Positions 32,457 to 42,308 of a stretch of DNA of 64,000 nt are shown here, in pieces. The stretch is taken from positions 406,406 to 470,405 of the forward strand of contig NZ_CP151800.1 in NCBI RefSeq assembly GCF_038449125.1. The letters are read 5' to 3'. Origin of the DNA: Kosakonia sp. BYX6 (GTDB taxonomy: Bacteria; Pseudomonadota; Gammaproteobacteria; Enterobacterales; Enterobacteriaceae). The translations under genes and the position numbers were made by a program. Under the pieces are notes generated by a model. It had not been told where the DNA came from and searched no databases. It was given only the letters and a program-made list of their open reading frames with translations. Position 1 is the stretch's first letter, and each line of letters begins with the position of its first letter.

Positions 32457-33657
32457 TTTACCGATGGTCTGCGTGAAGGCCGCGAACCTGGTGACGTTGA
32501 CGGTCGATGAAGTACCCGTCACGCAGGTGTTGCAGGCGCTGGTGGCACAAGAGAAACAGAACATCGTCATTCCGTCGGAAGTCAGCGGCAACGTGTCGCT
32601 TAACCTGACCGATGTTCCCTGGTTGCAGGCGCTGCAAACGGTGGCGGCCAGTGCGGGATTAACCTTGAACCAGCAAGGCAATATCTGGCAGGTGCATACC
32701 GTTCAGTCGCGGCAACAAAAACAGGCAGAGCAGGAAGCGGCCCAGGCGAAGCGTAAACTGAATGCGCCAACGCTGACACGCAGCATTTCGCTGCGTTATG
32801 CGGATGCAACAGAACTGGCGAAAGCGGGCGATAAACTGCTTAGCCCGCAGGGTGCCATAACGGTCGATACCCGGCTTAATCGCTTGTTGGTTCGCGATAA
32901 TAAAGAAGGCGTTGCCGCCCTGGAAAAATGGGTGGCGCAGATGGATTTGCCGGTCGAGCAGGTTGAGCTTGCCGCTTACATCGTCACTATCAATGAAAAA
33001 AGTCTACGTGAGCTGGGCGTGAAATGGGGTATGGCACAAGATACGCCGGCAGCGCGCGGGCAAATGAGTGGCCTGTCTGCGGATCTCTCTGTCGCCACCG
33101 CCGCCACGCGCGTGGGTTTCAATATTGGCAGCATCAATGCCCGGCTGCTTGAGCTGGAGCTTTCCGCGCTCGAACAAAAACAGCAGTTAGAGATCATCGC
33201 CAGCCCACGGTTGCTGGCGTCGCACTTGCAACCCGCCAGTATCAAGCAGGGCAGCGAAATTCCTTATCAGGTCTCCAACGGAGATAACGGAAACACGGCG
33301 GTGGAATTTAAAGAGGCGGTATTGGGTATGGAAGTCACGCCCACGGTGCTGCCCGATAACCGCATACGCCTGAAATTACATATCAGCCAGAATATGCCTG
33401 GCCAGGTGTTGCAACAGGCCGGGGGCGAAGCGTTGGCCATTGATAAACAAGAAATCGAGACTCAAGTGGAGGTGAAAAGCGGCGAAACGCTGGCACTTGG
33501 CGGTATCTTCTCGCAAAAAAACACGACGGGAAGTGCGCAAGTGCCTGGTCTTGGGGCAATCCCGGGCTTTGGGCGATTGTTTCGACAAGATGCAAAAGAC
33601 AACGAACGACGTGAGTTGGTGGTGTTTATTACCCCCCGGTTGGCAGCGGTACATTAA
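32422..33657 (+). CDS. hofQ: Outer-membrane secretin HofQ
   Basis: HofQ is a secretin of the PilQ/ComE type, expected to form an outer-membrane ring for DNA passage or a pilus. The 411-residue protein has a signal peptide (MRKWIASIALFSLPMVCVKA), an STN-like domain (residues about 25-90), an N1-type domain, and the C-terminal secretin domain ending VPGLGAIPGFGRLFRQ...ERRELVVFITPRL. The ATG at 32422 is preceded by AAAAGGA. No pilin or pilus ATPase gene is near. A 286-base leader separates it from aroK. Confidence 0.92.
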   Translation: MRKWIASIALFSLPMVCVKAANLVTLTVDEVPVTQVLQALVAQEKQNIVIPSEVSGNVSLNLTDVPWLQALQTVAASAGLTLNQQGNIWQVHTVQSRQQKQAEQEAAQAKRKLNAPTLTRSISLRYADATELAKAGDKLLSPQGAITVDTRLNRLLVRDNKEGVAALEKWVAQMDLPVEQVELAAYIVTINEKSLRELGVKWGMAQDTPAARGQMSGLSADLSVATAATRVGFNIGSINARLLELELSALEQKQQLEIIASPRLLASHLQPASIKQGSEIPYQVSNGDNGNTAVEFKEAVLGMEVTPTVLPDNRIRLKLHISQNMPGQVLQQAGGEALAIDKQEIETQVEVKSGETLALGGIFSQKNTTGSAQVPGLGAIPGFGRLFRQDAKDNERRELVVFITPRLAAVH

Positions 33658-33943
33658 ATCTGCCGTAACTCCCCTTTTTCTACGTAACTTGGTTCAGGTG
33701 TTTGACGTGAGAGATGATTTAGCTTACAAGGAGTACCGATTTGAGCGTCAGTGGTCTCCGCGTAATAACGAGCAGCGTGAAGGATAGCGTGTTTATTCAG
33801 TTGCCAAACAAGCCGGAGTACTGAGATAATTTTCGATCTGACTCTCGCACTATCGCATATGAGGTTTCAGTTCATGTCCTGCTACGCCGCGAGTCTGCGA
33901 AGCGGGTTTATCATCAACGAATAGTCTTAGTAGTACCGAAAAA

Positions 33944-34465
33944 ATGGCAGAGAAACGCAATATCTTTCTGGTTGGGCCTATGGGTGCCGGCAAAAGCACT
34001 ATTGGGCGTCAGTTAGCTCAACAACTCAATATGGAATTTTACGATTCTGATCAAGAGATTGAGAAACGAACCGGAGCTGATGTGGGCTGGGTCTTCGATG
34101 TTGAAGGTGAAGAAGGTTTCCGCGATCGCGAAGAAAAAATCATCAATGAGCTGACGGAAAAACAGGGCATCGTGCTGGCGACTGGCGGCGGCTCTGTGAA
34201 ATCTCGCGAAACCCGTAATCGTCTCTCCGCCCGCGGCGTAGTGGTTTATCTGGAAACCACTATCGAAAAGCAATTGGCTCGCACTCAACGTGATAAAAAA
34301 CGTCCGCTGCTGCAAGTGGACGCGCCGCCGCGCGAAGTGTTGGAAGCGTTGGCCGACGAACGCAATCCGCTGTATGAAGAGATTGCCGACGTGACCATTC
34401 GTACCGACGATCAGAGCGCTAAAGTGGTGGCAAACCAGATTATTCATATGCTGGAAAGCAACTAA
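33944..34465 (+). CDS. aroK: Shikimate kinase 1
   Basis: AroK phosphorylates shikimate at the 3-position in the cytoplasmic route to chorismate. Its 173 residues carry Walker [10 protein letters not shown] (about residues 11-19), the shikimate-binding TGGGSV near residue 78, and a lid region around RPLL. Length equals E. coli AroK. It leads the aroK-aroB-damX-dam-rpe-gph-trpS superoperon; the 286 bases upstream contain no gene and should hold its promoters. Confidence 0.98.
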   Translation: MAEKRNIFLVGPMGAGKSTIGRQLAQQLNMEFYDSDQEIEKRTGADVGWVFDVEGEEGFRDREEKIINELTEKQGIVLATGGGSVKSRETRNRLSARGVVVYLETTIEKQLARTQRDKKRPLLQVDAPPREVLEALADERNPLYEEIADVTIRTDDQSAKVVANQIIHMLESN

Positions 34466-34520
34466 TTCTGGCTTAATACACAGGCCTGCGGGTTTAAGCA
34501 ACTAAGGTGGATGTCGCGTC

Positions 34521-35609
34521 ATGGAGAGGATCACCGTCACTCTCGGGGAACGTAGTTACCCTATCACCATCGCGGCTGGTTTGTTCAACGATCCAGCTTC
34601 CTTCGCGCCTCTGAAGTCCGGTGATCAGGTCATGCTGGTCACCAATGAGACTCTGGCTCCGCTCTATCTGGACAACGTTCGTCGTGTTCTTGAACAGGCG
34701 GGCGTGAAAGTGGATAGCGTGATTTTGCCAGATGGCGAGCAGTATAAAAGCCTGGCGGTCATGGACACGGTCTTCACCGCGTTGTTGCAAAAACCCCACG
34801 GGCGCGACACCACACTTGTCGCGCTTGGCGGCGGCGTCGTCGGTGATTTAACCGGCTTCGCAGCGGCCAGTTATCAGCGCGGCGTGCGCTTTATCCAGGT
34901 GCCGACCACGCTCCTTTCTCAGGTTGACTCCTCCGTTGGCGGTAAGACGGCGGTAAACCATCCCCTTGGCAAAAACATGATTGGCGCGTTTTATCAACCT
35001 GCGTCGGTTGTTGTCGATCTTGATTGCCTGGCAACTCTCCCTGCCCGCGAATTGTCCTCCGGCCTCGCGGAAGTGATCAAATACGGCATTATTCTCGACG
35101 GCAAGTTTTTTGACTGGCTTGAACAGAATATGGACGCGTTGTTGCGTCTGGATGGCCCGACGCTTGCGTACTGTATTCGCCGTTGTTGTGAGCTGAAAGC
35201 CGAAGTCGTCGCTGCCGATGAGCGGGAAACGGGCTTACGTGCTTTACTGAATCTGGGGCATACCTTCGGCCACGCTATCGAAGCGGAAATGGGCTACGGT
35301 AACTGGTTGCACGGTGAAGCTGTGGCAGCCGGTATGGTGATGGCGGCACATGCGTCAGAACGCCTCGGCCAGTTTAGTGCAACAGATACACAGCGTATCA
35401 AAGACTTGCTCAAACGCGCGGGTCTGCCGGTGCAAGGCCCGCATGAAATGGCCGCGCAGGCTTACCTGCCGCATATGATGCGCGATAAAAAAGTGTTAGC
35501 GGGAGAGATGCGTTTAGTGCTCCCGTTGGCAATAGGGAAGAGTGAAGTTCGCGGCGGAGTGTCGCACGACGTAGTACTTGGCGCTATTGCTGATTGCCAG
35601 CAGGCGTAA
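34521..35609 (+). CDS. aroB: 3-dehydroquinate synthase
   Basis: AroB cyclises DAHP to 3-dehydroquinate using NAD+ and a divalent metal. In its 362 residues the NAD-binding segment [16 protein letters not shown] lies near residue 100. The metal ligands are Glu in [10 protein letters not shown] and two His in [10 protein letters not shown] and [10 protein letters not shown]. Length is that of E. coli AroB. It lies 55 bases after aroK. Confidence 0.98.
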   Translation: MERITVTLGERSYPITIAAGLFNDPASFAPLKSGDQVMLVTNETLAPLYLDNVRRVLEQAGVKVDSVILPDGEQYKSLAVMDTVFTALLQKPHGRDTTLVALGGGVVGDLTGFAAASYQRGVRFIQVPTTLLSQVDSSVGGKTAVNHPLGKNMIGAFYQPASVVVDLDCLATLPARELSSGLAEVIKYGIILDGKFFDWLEQNMDALLRLDGPTLAYCIRRCCELKAEVVAADERETGLRALLNLGHTFGHAIEAEMGYGNWLHGEAVAAGMVMAAHASERLGQFSATDTQRIKDLLKRAGLPVQGPHEMAAQAYLPHMMRDKKVLAGEMRLVLPLAIGKSEVRGGVSHDVVLGAIADCQQA

Positions 35610-35697
35610 ATATTAGAAAGGTCTGGTCACGCGTTGCGTGGCGTTTAACTTCGGGCGATATGCATGATGTGGCATACGCCTTTGTGTGGGGTGTTAA

Positions 35698-36975
35698 ATG
35701 GATGAATTCAAACCAGAAGACGAGCTGAAACCCGATCCCAGCGATCGTCGTACTGGTCGTTCTCGTCAATCTTCTGAGCGTGTCGACGATCCGCAGATCA
35801 ACTTTGATGATGTTGATGTGGATGCGGACGAACACCGTCCTTCACGTTCCCGCCGGGCGCGTGATGAGCGTGAAGAAGAACGCTATGAAGAAGATGAAGA
35901 GGCTTTTGACGAGGAGCGCGAAGAGCGCCGTCCGCGTAAGCGTAAGAAAGCCGCAGCCGTGAAGCCAGCCTCTCGCCAGTACGTGATGATGGGCGTCGGC
36001 ATTCTGGTGCTATTACTGCTGATTGTCGGCATAGGTTCTGCGCTGAAATCCCCCGCACCTGCATCAAACAACGAACAAAATGGCTCGGCAGAGAAAACGA
36101 TCGATCTCTCCGGCAACAACGATAACGCTGGTACGGCGGGTAACCCGGCCGATCAAGCGAATGGCGCACAGCCTGCGCCGGGTACGCAGCCGCAGGCGGC
36201 AAACAATGTGCCAGGTCAGCAGGATGTTTCTCTGCCGCCGATTTCTTCTACGCCATCGCAAGGGCAGGCGCCTGCTGCCGCGCCTGAAGGCCAGCAGCGT
36301 GTAGAAGTGCAGGGCGATCTGAACAGCGCGCTGTCACAGCCGCAAAACCAGATGCAGATTGATAACGTCGCCAGTTCGACGCTGCCGACCGAACCGGCAA
36401 CGGTCGCGCCGGTACGTAACGGCAACGCCGCTGCGTCGCGCCAGCAGCCGACATCCGGTGAAACCAATACCGCCGCGCCGCGCACTGAGCGTAAGCAAAT
36501 GGTGATTGAGCCGAAACCGACCGCGAAAGCGCCGGTTGCCAAAACCGAGCCAAAAGCGGAATCGAAACCGGTCGCTCAGACGCCGAAACGCACGGAAACC
36601 ACAGCGGCAGCTCCTGCGGCAACCGCGACGCCTGCGCAACCGAAAGCGGCTGCCAGCACAGCGCCTGCCGCGAGCGGTGCAACATCTACCGGCAATGTCG
36701 GTGCGCTGAAATCTGCGCCGGGTAGCCACTACACGCTGCAACTGAGCAGCTCGTCGAACTACAGCAACCTGAATTCGTGGGCGAAGAAAGAGAACCTGAA
36801 AAACTTCGTGGTTTATCAGACGACGCGCAACGGTCAGCCGTGGTATGTGCTGGTGAGCGGTGTGTATGCGTCGAAAGATGAAGCGAAACGCGCAGTCTCC
36901 GCACTGCCCGCAGATGTTCAGGCGAAAAACCCGTGGGCTAAGCCGCTGCATCAGGTTCAGGCCGATCTGAAGTAA
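35698..36975 (+). CDS. damX: SPOR-domain cell division protein DamX
   Basis: DamX is a bitopic inner-membrane protein of the division ring. It has an acidic, Arg-rich cytoplasmic part (residues 1-95), one membrane helix ([20 protein letters not shown]), a long low-complexity periplasmic linker rich in Ala, Pro, Gln and Thr, and a C-terminal SPOR domain ([17 protein letters not shown] onwards, last 80 residues) that binds denuded glycan at the septum. The 425-residue length is three short of E. coli; linker length commonly varies. Confidence 0.96.
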   Translation: MDEFKPEDELKPDPSDRRTGRSRQSSERVDDPQINFDDVDVDADEHRPSRSRRARDEREEERYEEDEEAFDEEREERRPRKRKKAAAVKPASRQYVMMGVGILVLLLLIVGIGSALKSPAPASNNEQNGSAEKTIDLSGNNDNAGTAGNPADQANGAQPAPGTQPQAANNVPGQQDVSLPPISSTPSQGQAPAAAPEGQQRVEVQGDLNSALSQPQNQMQIDNVASSTLPTEPATVAPVRNGNAAASRQQPTSGETNTAAPRTERKQMVIEPKPTAKAPVAKTEPKAESKPVAQTPKRTETTAAAPAATATPAQPKAAASTAPAASGATSTGNVGALKSAPGSHYTLQLSSSSNYSNLNSWAKKENLKNFVVYQTTRNGQPWYVLVSGVYASKDEAKRAVSALPADVQAKNPWAKPLHQVQADLK

Positions 36976-37042
36976 TGTTTAAAGCGCAGGATGCTGTCGG
37001 AGCTTTCTCCACAGCCGGAGAGAGTGTAAGTAATCAGTCAGC

Positions 37043-37864
37043 ATGAAAAAGAATCGCGCTTTTTTGAAATGGGCAGGGGGCAAGTACCCCCTGCTGGACG
37101 ATATCGGAAGGCATCTGCCAAAGGGTGAATGCCTTATCGAGCCGTTCGTTGGCGCGGGTTCGGTGTTCCTTAACACGTCGTTCTCCCGCTATATCCTTGC
37201 TGATATCAACAGCGACTTAATCAGCCTCTACAACATCGTCAAAGACAGCCCTGACGATTACGTTCATCACGCGCGGGCGTTGTTCGCGCCTGAGACGAAT
37301 CAATCCGAGGTGTATTACAGGCTGCGCGAAGAGTTTAACCAATGCCAGGAGCCTTTCCGGCGCGCGCTGCTGTTTTTATACCTCAACCGGCACGGCTACA
37401 ATGGCCTGTGCCGCTACAACTTGCGCGGCGAATTTAATGTGCCGTTCGGGCGTTATAAAAAGCCCTATTTCCCGGAAGCTGAGTTGTATCACTTCGCAGA
37501 AAAAGCGCAGAATGCCTTCTTTTACTGTGAATCTTACGCCGAGAGCATGGCGCGTGCGGACGCGAACTCCGTTGTTTACTGCGATCCGCCTTACGCACCG
37601 CTTTCCGCAACAGCGAATTTTACGGCATACCACACAAACAGCTTTAGTCTTGAGCAGCAGGCCCATCTGGCAGCGATTGCCGAAAACCTGGTGCAAAACC
37701 GGATCCCGGTGTTGATTTCCAACCACGACACGCTGTTGACGCGTGAATGGTACAGTCAGGCAAAATTGCATGTGGTGAAAGTGCGACGCAGTATCAGCAG
37801 TAACGGTGGAACACGTAAAAAGGTGGATGAATTGCTGGCGCTTTATCGCCCGGCCCCCTTGTAA
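37043..37864 (+). CDS. dam: DNA adenine methyltransferase Dam
   Basis: Dam methylates the adenine of GATC and serves mismatch repair, replication timing and gene regulation. The 273-residue enzyme has the AdoMet motif FVGAGSVF near residue 35, the N-terminal FLKWAGGK that binds cofactor, catalytic DPPY near residue 181, and an internal target-recognition domain. It is in the usual place between damX and rpe. The C-terminus is a few residues shorter than in E. coli (278). Confidence 0.98.
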   Translation: MKKNRAFLKWAGGKYPLLDDIGRHLPKGECLIEPFVGAGSVFLNTSFSRYILADINSDLISLYNIVKDSPDDYVHHARALFAPETNQSEVYYRLREEFNQCQEPFRRALLFLYLNRHGYNGLCRYNLRGEFNVPFGRYKKPYFPEAELYHFAEKAQNAFFYCESYAESMARADANSVVYCDPPYAPLSATANFTAYHTNSFSLEQQAHLAAIAENLVQNRIPVLISNHDTLLTREWYSQAKLHVVKVRRSISSNGGTRKKVDELLALYRPAPL

Positions 37865-37918
37865 CCCCGTTCACCGCGCCGCCAGCCTGCCGAACCCTAA
37901 TTTCTCAAGGAGATGCGG

Positions 37919-38596
37919 ATGAAACAGTATTTAATTGCCCCTTCGATTCTGTCGGCAGATTTTGCTCGCCTGGGCGAAGATACCGCCAATGTGCTGGCCG
38001 CCGGCGGAGATGTCGTTCATTTCGACGTGATGGATAACCACTACGTACCGAACCTGACCATCGGCCCGATGGTACTTAAAGCCCTGCGCGACTACGGCAT
38101 TACCGCTCCTATTGATGTGCACCTGATGGTCAAACCGGTTGACCGCCTGGTGCCGGATTTCGCCGAAGCCGGGGCAAGCATCATCACTTTTCATCCTGAA
38201 GCTTCCGAACACATTGACCGCACGCTGCAACTTATCAAAGAGCACGGCTGTAAAGCGGGGCTGGTGTTTAACCCGGCAACACCGCTGAGCTATCTCGATC
38301 ATGTGATGGACAAGCTGGATGTGATTTTATTGATGTCCGTTAACCCCGGTTTCGGCGGTCAGTCGTTTATTCCTCATACGCTGGATAAACTGCGCGAAGT
38401 GCGTCGCCGCATCGATGCTTCTGGCTTCGATATTCGTCTGGAAGTCGATGGCGGTGTTAAGGTGAGCAACATTGGCGAAATAGCCGCAGCGGGCGCGGAC
38501 ATGTTCGTGGCAGGCTCGGCGATTTTCAATCAGCCGGATTACAAACAAATCATTGATGAAATGCGTAGCGAACTGGCGAAGGTAAGTCATGGATAA
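37919..38596 (+). CDS. rpe: Ribulose-phosphate 3-epimerase
   Basis: Rpe interconverts D-ribulose 5-phosphate and D-xylulose 5-phosphate. The 225-residue TIM barrel begins [15 protein letters not shown]. Metal-binding residues lie in [19 protein letters not shown], and LEVDGGV. I prefer the ATG at 37919 because AAGGAG (37907-37912) lies six bases upstream; the ATG at 37913 abuts that site and cannot use it. It overlaps gph by eight bases. Confidence 0.97.
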   Translation: MKQYLIAPSILSADFARLGEDTANVLAAGGDVVHFDVMDNHYVPNLTIGPMVLKALRDYGITAPIDVHLMVKPVDRLVPDFAEAGASIITFHPEASEHIDRTLQLIKEHGCKAGLVFNPATPLSYLDHVMDKLDVILLMSVNPGFGGQSFIPHTLDKLREVRRRIDASGFDIRLEVDGGVKVSNIGEIAAAGADMFVAGSAIFNQPDYKQIIDEMRSELAKVSHG

Positions 38597-39350
38597 AATG
38601 CAGTCGATTCAGGGTGTCGCTTTCGATCTCGACGGCACATTGGTAGATAGTGCGCCGGGGCTGACGGCTGCCGTGGACAGCGCGTTATATGCGCTGGAGC
38701 TTCCACAGGCGGGCGAACAGCGCGTGGTCACCTGGATTGGAAATGGCGCAGATGTGCTCATGGAACGCGCGTTCAACTGGGCTCGCCAGGAGCGGGCTAT
38801 CCAGCGAGTCACACAGGGTAAACCCGATCTGGAGACCGGCGATATTCCGCAGGCAGAGCAGATCGGCATGCTGCGTAAGCTGTTTAACCGTTATTACGAA
38901 GAGACCGTCGAAGAGGGCAGTTTCCTGTTCCCGGACGTATCCGAAACGCTGGCGGCATTACATGCCAAAGGCCTGCCGCTGGCGCTGGTGACCAACAAAC
39001 CGACGCCGTTTGTGGCGCCATTGCTGGAAGCGCTGGATATCGCAAAGTACTTTACGTTTGTGGTTGGCGGCGATGACGTGGTGAATAAAAAGCCGCATCC
39101 TGAACCGTTGCTTTTGGTGTGCGAAAAACTCTCGATTCAACCGCATGAGTTACTCTTCGTCGGTGATTCACGCAATGATATCCGCGCCGCGCAGGCGGCA
39201 GGCAGCGTCTCTGTTGGCCTGACGTACGGTTATAACTACGGCGAAGCGATTACCTTAAGTGAGCCGGACTACGTGTTCGACCATTTTAAAGATTTACTGC
39301 CCGCACTCGGGCTTCCGCACAGTGAATATCAGGAAATGAAAAATGACTAA
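38589..39350 (+). CDS. gph: Phosphoglycolate phosphatase
   Basis: Gph removes phosphate from 2-phosphoglycolate, which arises during repair of oxidative 3'-phosphoglycolate DNA ends. The 253-residue HAD phosphatase has motif [16 protein letters not shown], motif II LVTNKP, Lys in [10 protein letters not shown], and motif [14 protein letters not shown]. Both ends overlap neighbours (eight bases with rpe and eight with trpS), so translation is coupled. Confidence 0.97.
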   Translation: MDKMQSIQGVAFDLDGTLVDSAPGLTAAVDSALYALELPQAGEQRVVTWIGNGADVLMERAFNWARQERAIQRVTQGKPDLETGDIPQAEQIGMLRKLFNRYYEETVEEGSFLFPDVSETLAALHAKGLPLALVTNKPTPFVAPLLEALDIAKYFTFVVGGDDVVNKKPHPEPLLLVCEKLSIQPHELLFVGDSRNDIRAAQAAGSVSVGLTYGYNYGEAITLSEPDYVFDHFKDLLPALGLPHSEYQEMKND

Positions 39351-40347
39351 GCCCATCGTCTTTAGTGGCGCACAGCCCTCAGGTGAATTAACCATTGGCA
39401 ACTATATGGGTGCGCTGCGTCAGTGGGTGAACATGCAGGACGACTTTCACTGCATCTACTGCATTGTCGACCTGCATGCCATCACCGCGCGTCAGGATCC
39501 GCAGAAACTGCGTAAAGCGACGCTCGATACGCTGGCGTTGTATCTGGCGTGTGGCATCGATCCGCAGAAAAGTACCATTTTCGTTCAATCCCATGTTCCT
39601 GAGCATGCGCAACTGGGCTGGGCGCTGAACTGCTACACCTATTTCGGCGAACTGAGCCGTATGACGCAGTTCAAAGACAAATCCGCGCGCTATGCAGAAA
39701 ACATCAACGCCGGTCTGTTTGATTACCCGGTGCTGATGGCGGCAGACATTCTGCTGTACCAAACCAATCAGGTGCCGGTCGGCGAAGACCAAAAACAGCA
39801 TCTGGAGCTGAGCCGCGATATTGCGCAGCGCTTTAACGCGATTTATGGCGATGTCTTTAAAGTCCCTGAGCCGTTTATTCCGAAATCCGGTGCCCGTGTG
39901 ATGTCGCTGCTGGAGCCGACCAAGAAGATGTCCAAGTCGGACGATAACCGCAACAACGTTATCGGCCTGCTGGAAGATCCGAAATCGGTGGTGAAGAAGA
40001 TCAAACGCGCAGTGACCGACTCCGACGAGCCGCCGGTGGTGCGTTACGACATTGCCAACAAAGCGGGCGTTTCCAACTTGCTGGATATTCTCTCCGCCGT
40101 TACCGGCCAGAGCATTCCGGCGCTGGAGCAGCACTTCGAAGGCAAAATGTATGGTCACCTGAAAGGCGAAGTCGCGGATGCCGTTTCCGGCATGCTGACC
40201 GAGTTGCAGGAGCGTTATTATCGTTTCCGCAATGACGAAGCCTTCCTGCAAAGCGTGATGAAAGAAGGTGCGGAGAAAGCCAGCGCGCAAGCGGCTGAAA
40301 CGCTGAAAAAGGTTTATGAAGCGATTGGTTTTGTCGCCAAATCGTAA
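39343..40347 (+). CDS. trpS: Tryptophanyl-tRNA synthetase
   Basis: TrpS charges tRNA-Trp. The 334-residue class I synthetase has the HIGH-equivalent segment [18 protein letters not shown] at the N-terminus and the KMSKS loop (KKMSKSDDN) near residue 196. Length equals that of E. coli. It is the last gene of the aroK group and is followed by a long REP palindrome. Confidence 0.98.
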   Translation: MTKPIVFSGAQPSGELTIGNYMGALRQWVNMQDDFHCIYCIVDLHAITARQDPQKLRKATLDTLALYLACGIDPQKSTIFVQSHVPEHAQLGWALNCYTYFGELSRMTQFKDKSARYAENINAGLFDYPVLMAADILLYQTNQVPVGEDQKQHLELSRDIAQRFNAIYGDVFKVPEPFIPKSGARVMSLLEPTKKMSKSDDNRNNVIGLLEDPKSVVKKIKRAVTDSDEPPVVRYDIANKAGVSNLLDILSAVTGQSIPALEQHFEGKMYGHLKGEVADAVSGMLTELQERYYRFRNDEAFLQSVMKEGAEKASAQAAETLKKVYEAIGFVAKS

Positions 40348-40354
40348 TCACCTG

Positions 40355-40434
40355 AATGCCTGATTGCCCGGTGGCGCTGCGCTTACCGGGCCTACAAATC
40401 CCGTAGGCTTGAAAGCGCAGCGCCATCAGGCATT
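40355..40434. repeat. BIME palindrome between trpS and cysG
   Basis: An 80-base element: perfect outer arms AATGCCTGAT (40355-40364) and ATCAGGCATT (40425-40434) enclose two REP units in opposite orientation (CCCGGTGGCGCTGCGC and its near-inverse GCGCAGCGCCA). It fills the gap between the convergent trpS and cysG genes, ending two bases from the cysG stop codon, and may act as their transcription barrier. Confidence 0.85.
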
Positions 40435-40436
40435 TC

Positions 40437-41801
40437 TCAAAACCACTTCAACTTATCGCGCAGCGTCACTACACGGCCTACGATAATCAATGCTGGGCTT
40501 TGCACCTGCTCTGCCAGCTCGCCCAACTGCGACAAGCTACCGCTCACCACCCGTTGTTGTACCGACGTACCGTTTTCCACCAGCGCCACCGGCATCTCGG
40601 CCTGCATGCCATGGGCAATCAACTGTTCCTGAATCGCTGCCGCCTGATTAAGCCCCATATAAAACACCAGCGTCTGTTTTTCTGCCGCCAGGTTGGCCCA
40701 ATCCAGCTCGCCGCCGGTTTTCAAATGCCCGGTAACCAGCCGCACGCTTTGCGCGTAATCGCGGTGCGTCAACGGAATGCCAGAATAAGCCGAACAGCCG
40801 GAAGCCGCCGTAATCCCCGGCACCACCGAGAAAGGCACGCCGGCATCACACAAGGTTTCCAGTTCTTCACCTCCGCGCCCGAAGATAAACGGGTCGCCGC
40901 CTTTCAAACGCACCACGCGCTTGCCGCTTTGCGCTTCGCGCAGCAGGATCTGGTTGATCTCCTCCTGCGGTACGCAGTGGTAGCCCGCGCGTTTGCCGAC
41001 GAAAACGCGATCGGCGTCGCGACGCACCAGGTTCATGATTTCATCGGAGACCAGCCGGTCATACACCACCACATCCGCCTGCTGGATCTGCTGCAAGCCT
41101 TTCAAGGTTAACAGCCCGGCATCGCCCGGACCTGCGCCGACCAACACCACTTCCCCGCGGTGATCCAGCGGTTCATCCAGCAATTGCTCGGTGATTTTCT
41201 CGACCATGGGCGTGTCCTGGTTGGCGAGCGATTGGGCAAGCCGGTCATTAACGAACAATTTTTCCCAGAAGCGACGGCGCTCACTCACACTGGCGAAATG
41301 GCGCTTCACCCGGCCGCGCAATTGACCGGCGAAGGTTGCGACATGGCCCAAATGTTGCGGCAACAGCGATTCCAGTTTTTCGCGCAGCAAACGCGCCAGC
41401 ACCGGAGAAGTGCCGCCAGAGGAAACCGCCACCATCAACGGAGAGCGGTCGATAATTGAGGGCATAATAAAACTCGCCTGAGCCGGCGCATCGACCACAT
41501 TACAGAAGATGCGGCGCGTTTCTGCCGCATCGCTCACCTGCTGATTCACCGCTTCGTTATCGGTAGCGGCAATCGCCAGCCAGCACTCATCGAGCAGCGT
41601 TTCGCGAAATTCCCCTTCGACCAGCGTCAACATCCCTTCCGCTGCCCAGACGGAAAACTGCGGCACAAAAGAGAGCGCGTTGACGGTAAGCCGTGCACCC
41701 GCATCCAGAAGCAACCGGGCTTTACGTTCTGCGACATCACCGCCGCCGACGAGCAGGCAGGAACGGTCCCGTAATTGACAGAAAATTGGCAAATGGTCCA
41801 C
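40437..41801 (-). CDS. cysG: Siroheme synthase CysG
   Basis: CysG makes siroheme from uroporphyrinogen III by methylation, NAD+-dependent oxidation and ferrochelation. The N-terminal third is the CysG-B precorrin-2 dehydrogenase/ferrochelatase ([21 protein letters not shown] near residue 15). The C-terminal part is the SUMT methyltransferase ([18 protein letters not shown] near residue 217, [16 protein letters not shown] near residue 300). At 454 residues it is three shorter than the E. coli enzyme, ending KLKWF. It supplies the cofactor of NirB encoded next door. Confidence 0.97.
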   Translation of the reverse strand: MDHLPIFCQLRDRSCLLVGGGDVAERKARLLLDAGARLTVNALSFVPQFSVWAAEGMLTLVEGEFRETLLDECWLAIAATDNEAVNQQVSDAAETRRIFCNVVDAPAQASFIMPSIIDRSPLMVAVSSGGTSPVLARLLREKLESLLPQHLGHVATFAGQLRGRVKRHFASVSERRRFWEKLFVNDRLAQSLANQDTPMVEKITEQLLDEPLDHRGEVVLVGAGPGDAGLLTLKGLQQIQQADVVVYDRLVSDEIMNLVRRDADRVFVGKRAGYHCVPQEEINQILLREAQSGKRVVRLKGGDPFIFGRGGEELETLCDAGVPFSVVPGITAASGCSAYSGIPLTHRDYAQSVRLVTGHLKTGGELDWANLAAEKQTLVFYMGLNQAAAIQEQLIAHGMQAEMPVALVENGTSVQQRVVSGSLSQLGELAEQVQSPALIIVGRVVTLRDKLKWF

Positions 41802-41818
41802 GGCATTACCCCAGTATT

Positions 41819-41920
41819 TTAGTTATTCGCGATAGCTTGATTTTGCTCGGCTTTCACCGCAGCCGGTCGCTCAGATTTCGGCGTAGCATACCAGTAACCC
41901 AACGTCATCAGTAAGGCAGC
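41819..41920 (-). pseudogene. nirC: 3' remnant of nitrite transporter gene nirC
   Basis: On the minus strand an open stretch of 33 codons ending in TAA at 41819-41821 encodes a peptide containing LGYWYATPK followed by SERPA. This matches the extreme C-terminus of E. coli NirC (LGYWYATPKANRP). The frame meets TGA at 41924-41926, and similarity to NirC ends at about 41920. The remaining 230 or so codons, including the start, are absent: only about 60 bases separate the remnant from nirD. The position between nirD and cysG is that of nirC in E. coli. NirC would have moved nitrite across the inner membrane; no product is expected here. Confidence 0.85.
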
Positions 41921-41932
41921 GGATCAAGTATT

Positions 41933-41979
41933 CCCCAGCGTTATGGCTAATAGCGAATTCCCTATACGTTTCGCTGGGG
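41933..41979. repeat. Inverted repeat at the nirC deletion junction
   Basis: CCCCAGCG (41933-41940) and CGCTGGGG (41972-41979) are perfect inverted repeats around a 31-base loop. A competing inner pair AGCGAA (41952-41957)/TTCGCT (41970-41975) overlaps the right arm. The element lies between the nirD stop codon (41982-41984) and the nirC remnant and may end the nirBD transcript or mark the deletion. No T run follows it, so I do not call it an intrinsic terminator. Confidence 0.7.
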
Positions 41980-41981
41980 TA

Positions 41982-42308
41982 TCACGCTTTAATCTGCACT
42001 TCGCCATCTTTTACGCGCACGTCGAAATGCGTGACAGAGCGGCTTTCATCTTCCAGGCAGAAGCCGTCCCGCAGGCGGAAACGTTGCTTTTTCAGCGGGC
42101 TGGCAACCCACAATTCACCCTGATGCTCGGCGATAATGCCGCGCGACAGCACGCTGGCCTGGAAAAACGGATCGATATTGCTGATGGCGAAAACCTGCTC
42201 GTCATGACGCGGGCGGAAAATCGCCACTTGCTGATCGTTTACCAGCGCGCAAACGCCGGTCGAGGGCACGATGTCATCGATTTTGCAGACGGTGTTCCAC
42301 TGGCTCAT
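41982..42308 (-). CDS. nirD: NADH-nitrite reductase small subunit NirD
   Basis: NirD is the 108-residue small subunit of cytoplasmic siroheme nitrite reductase, which reduces nitrite to ammonium with NADH. It has a Rieske-like fold, but the Cys and His ligands of a Rieske cluster are missing, as is normal for enterobacterial NirD; the only cysteines are at residues 8 and 20. The start overlaps the nirB stop by four bases. Confidence 0.95.
   Translation of the reverse strand: MSQWNTVCKIDDIVPSTGVCALVNDQQVAIFRPRHDEQVFAISNIDPFFQASVLSRGIIAEHQGELWVASPLKKQRFRLRDGFCLEDESRSVTHFDVRVKDGEVQIKA

Noticed and set aside
33658-33943. The 286-base leader before aroK considered for a small gene or riboswitch
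   Set aside because: A frame across it continues from inside hofQ without a start signal. I recognise no riboswitch or tRNA fold; ordinary promoters explain it.
35798-36951. Several long open frames antisense to and overlapping damX
   Set aside because: They arise from the low-complexity Ala/Pro/Gln linker of damX. The SPOR domain and membrane helix fix the plus-strand frame.
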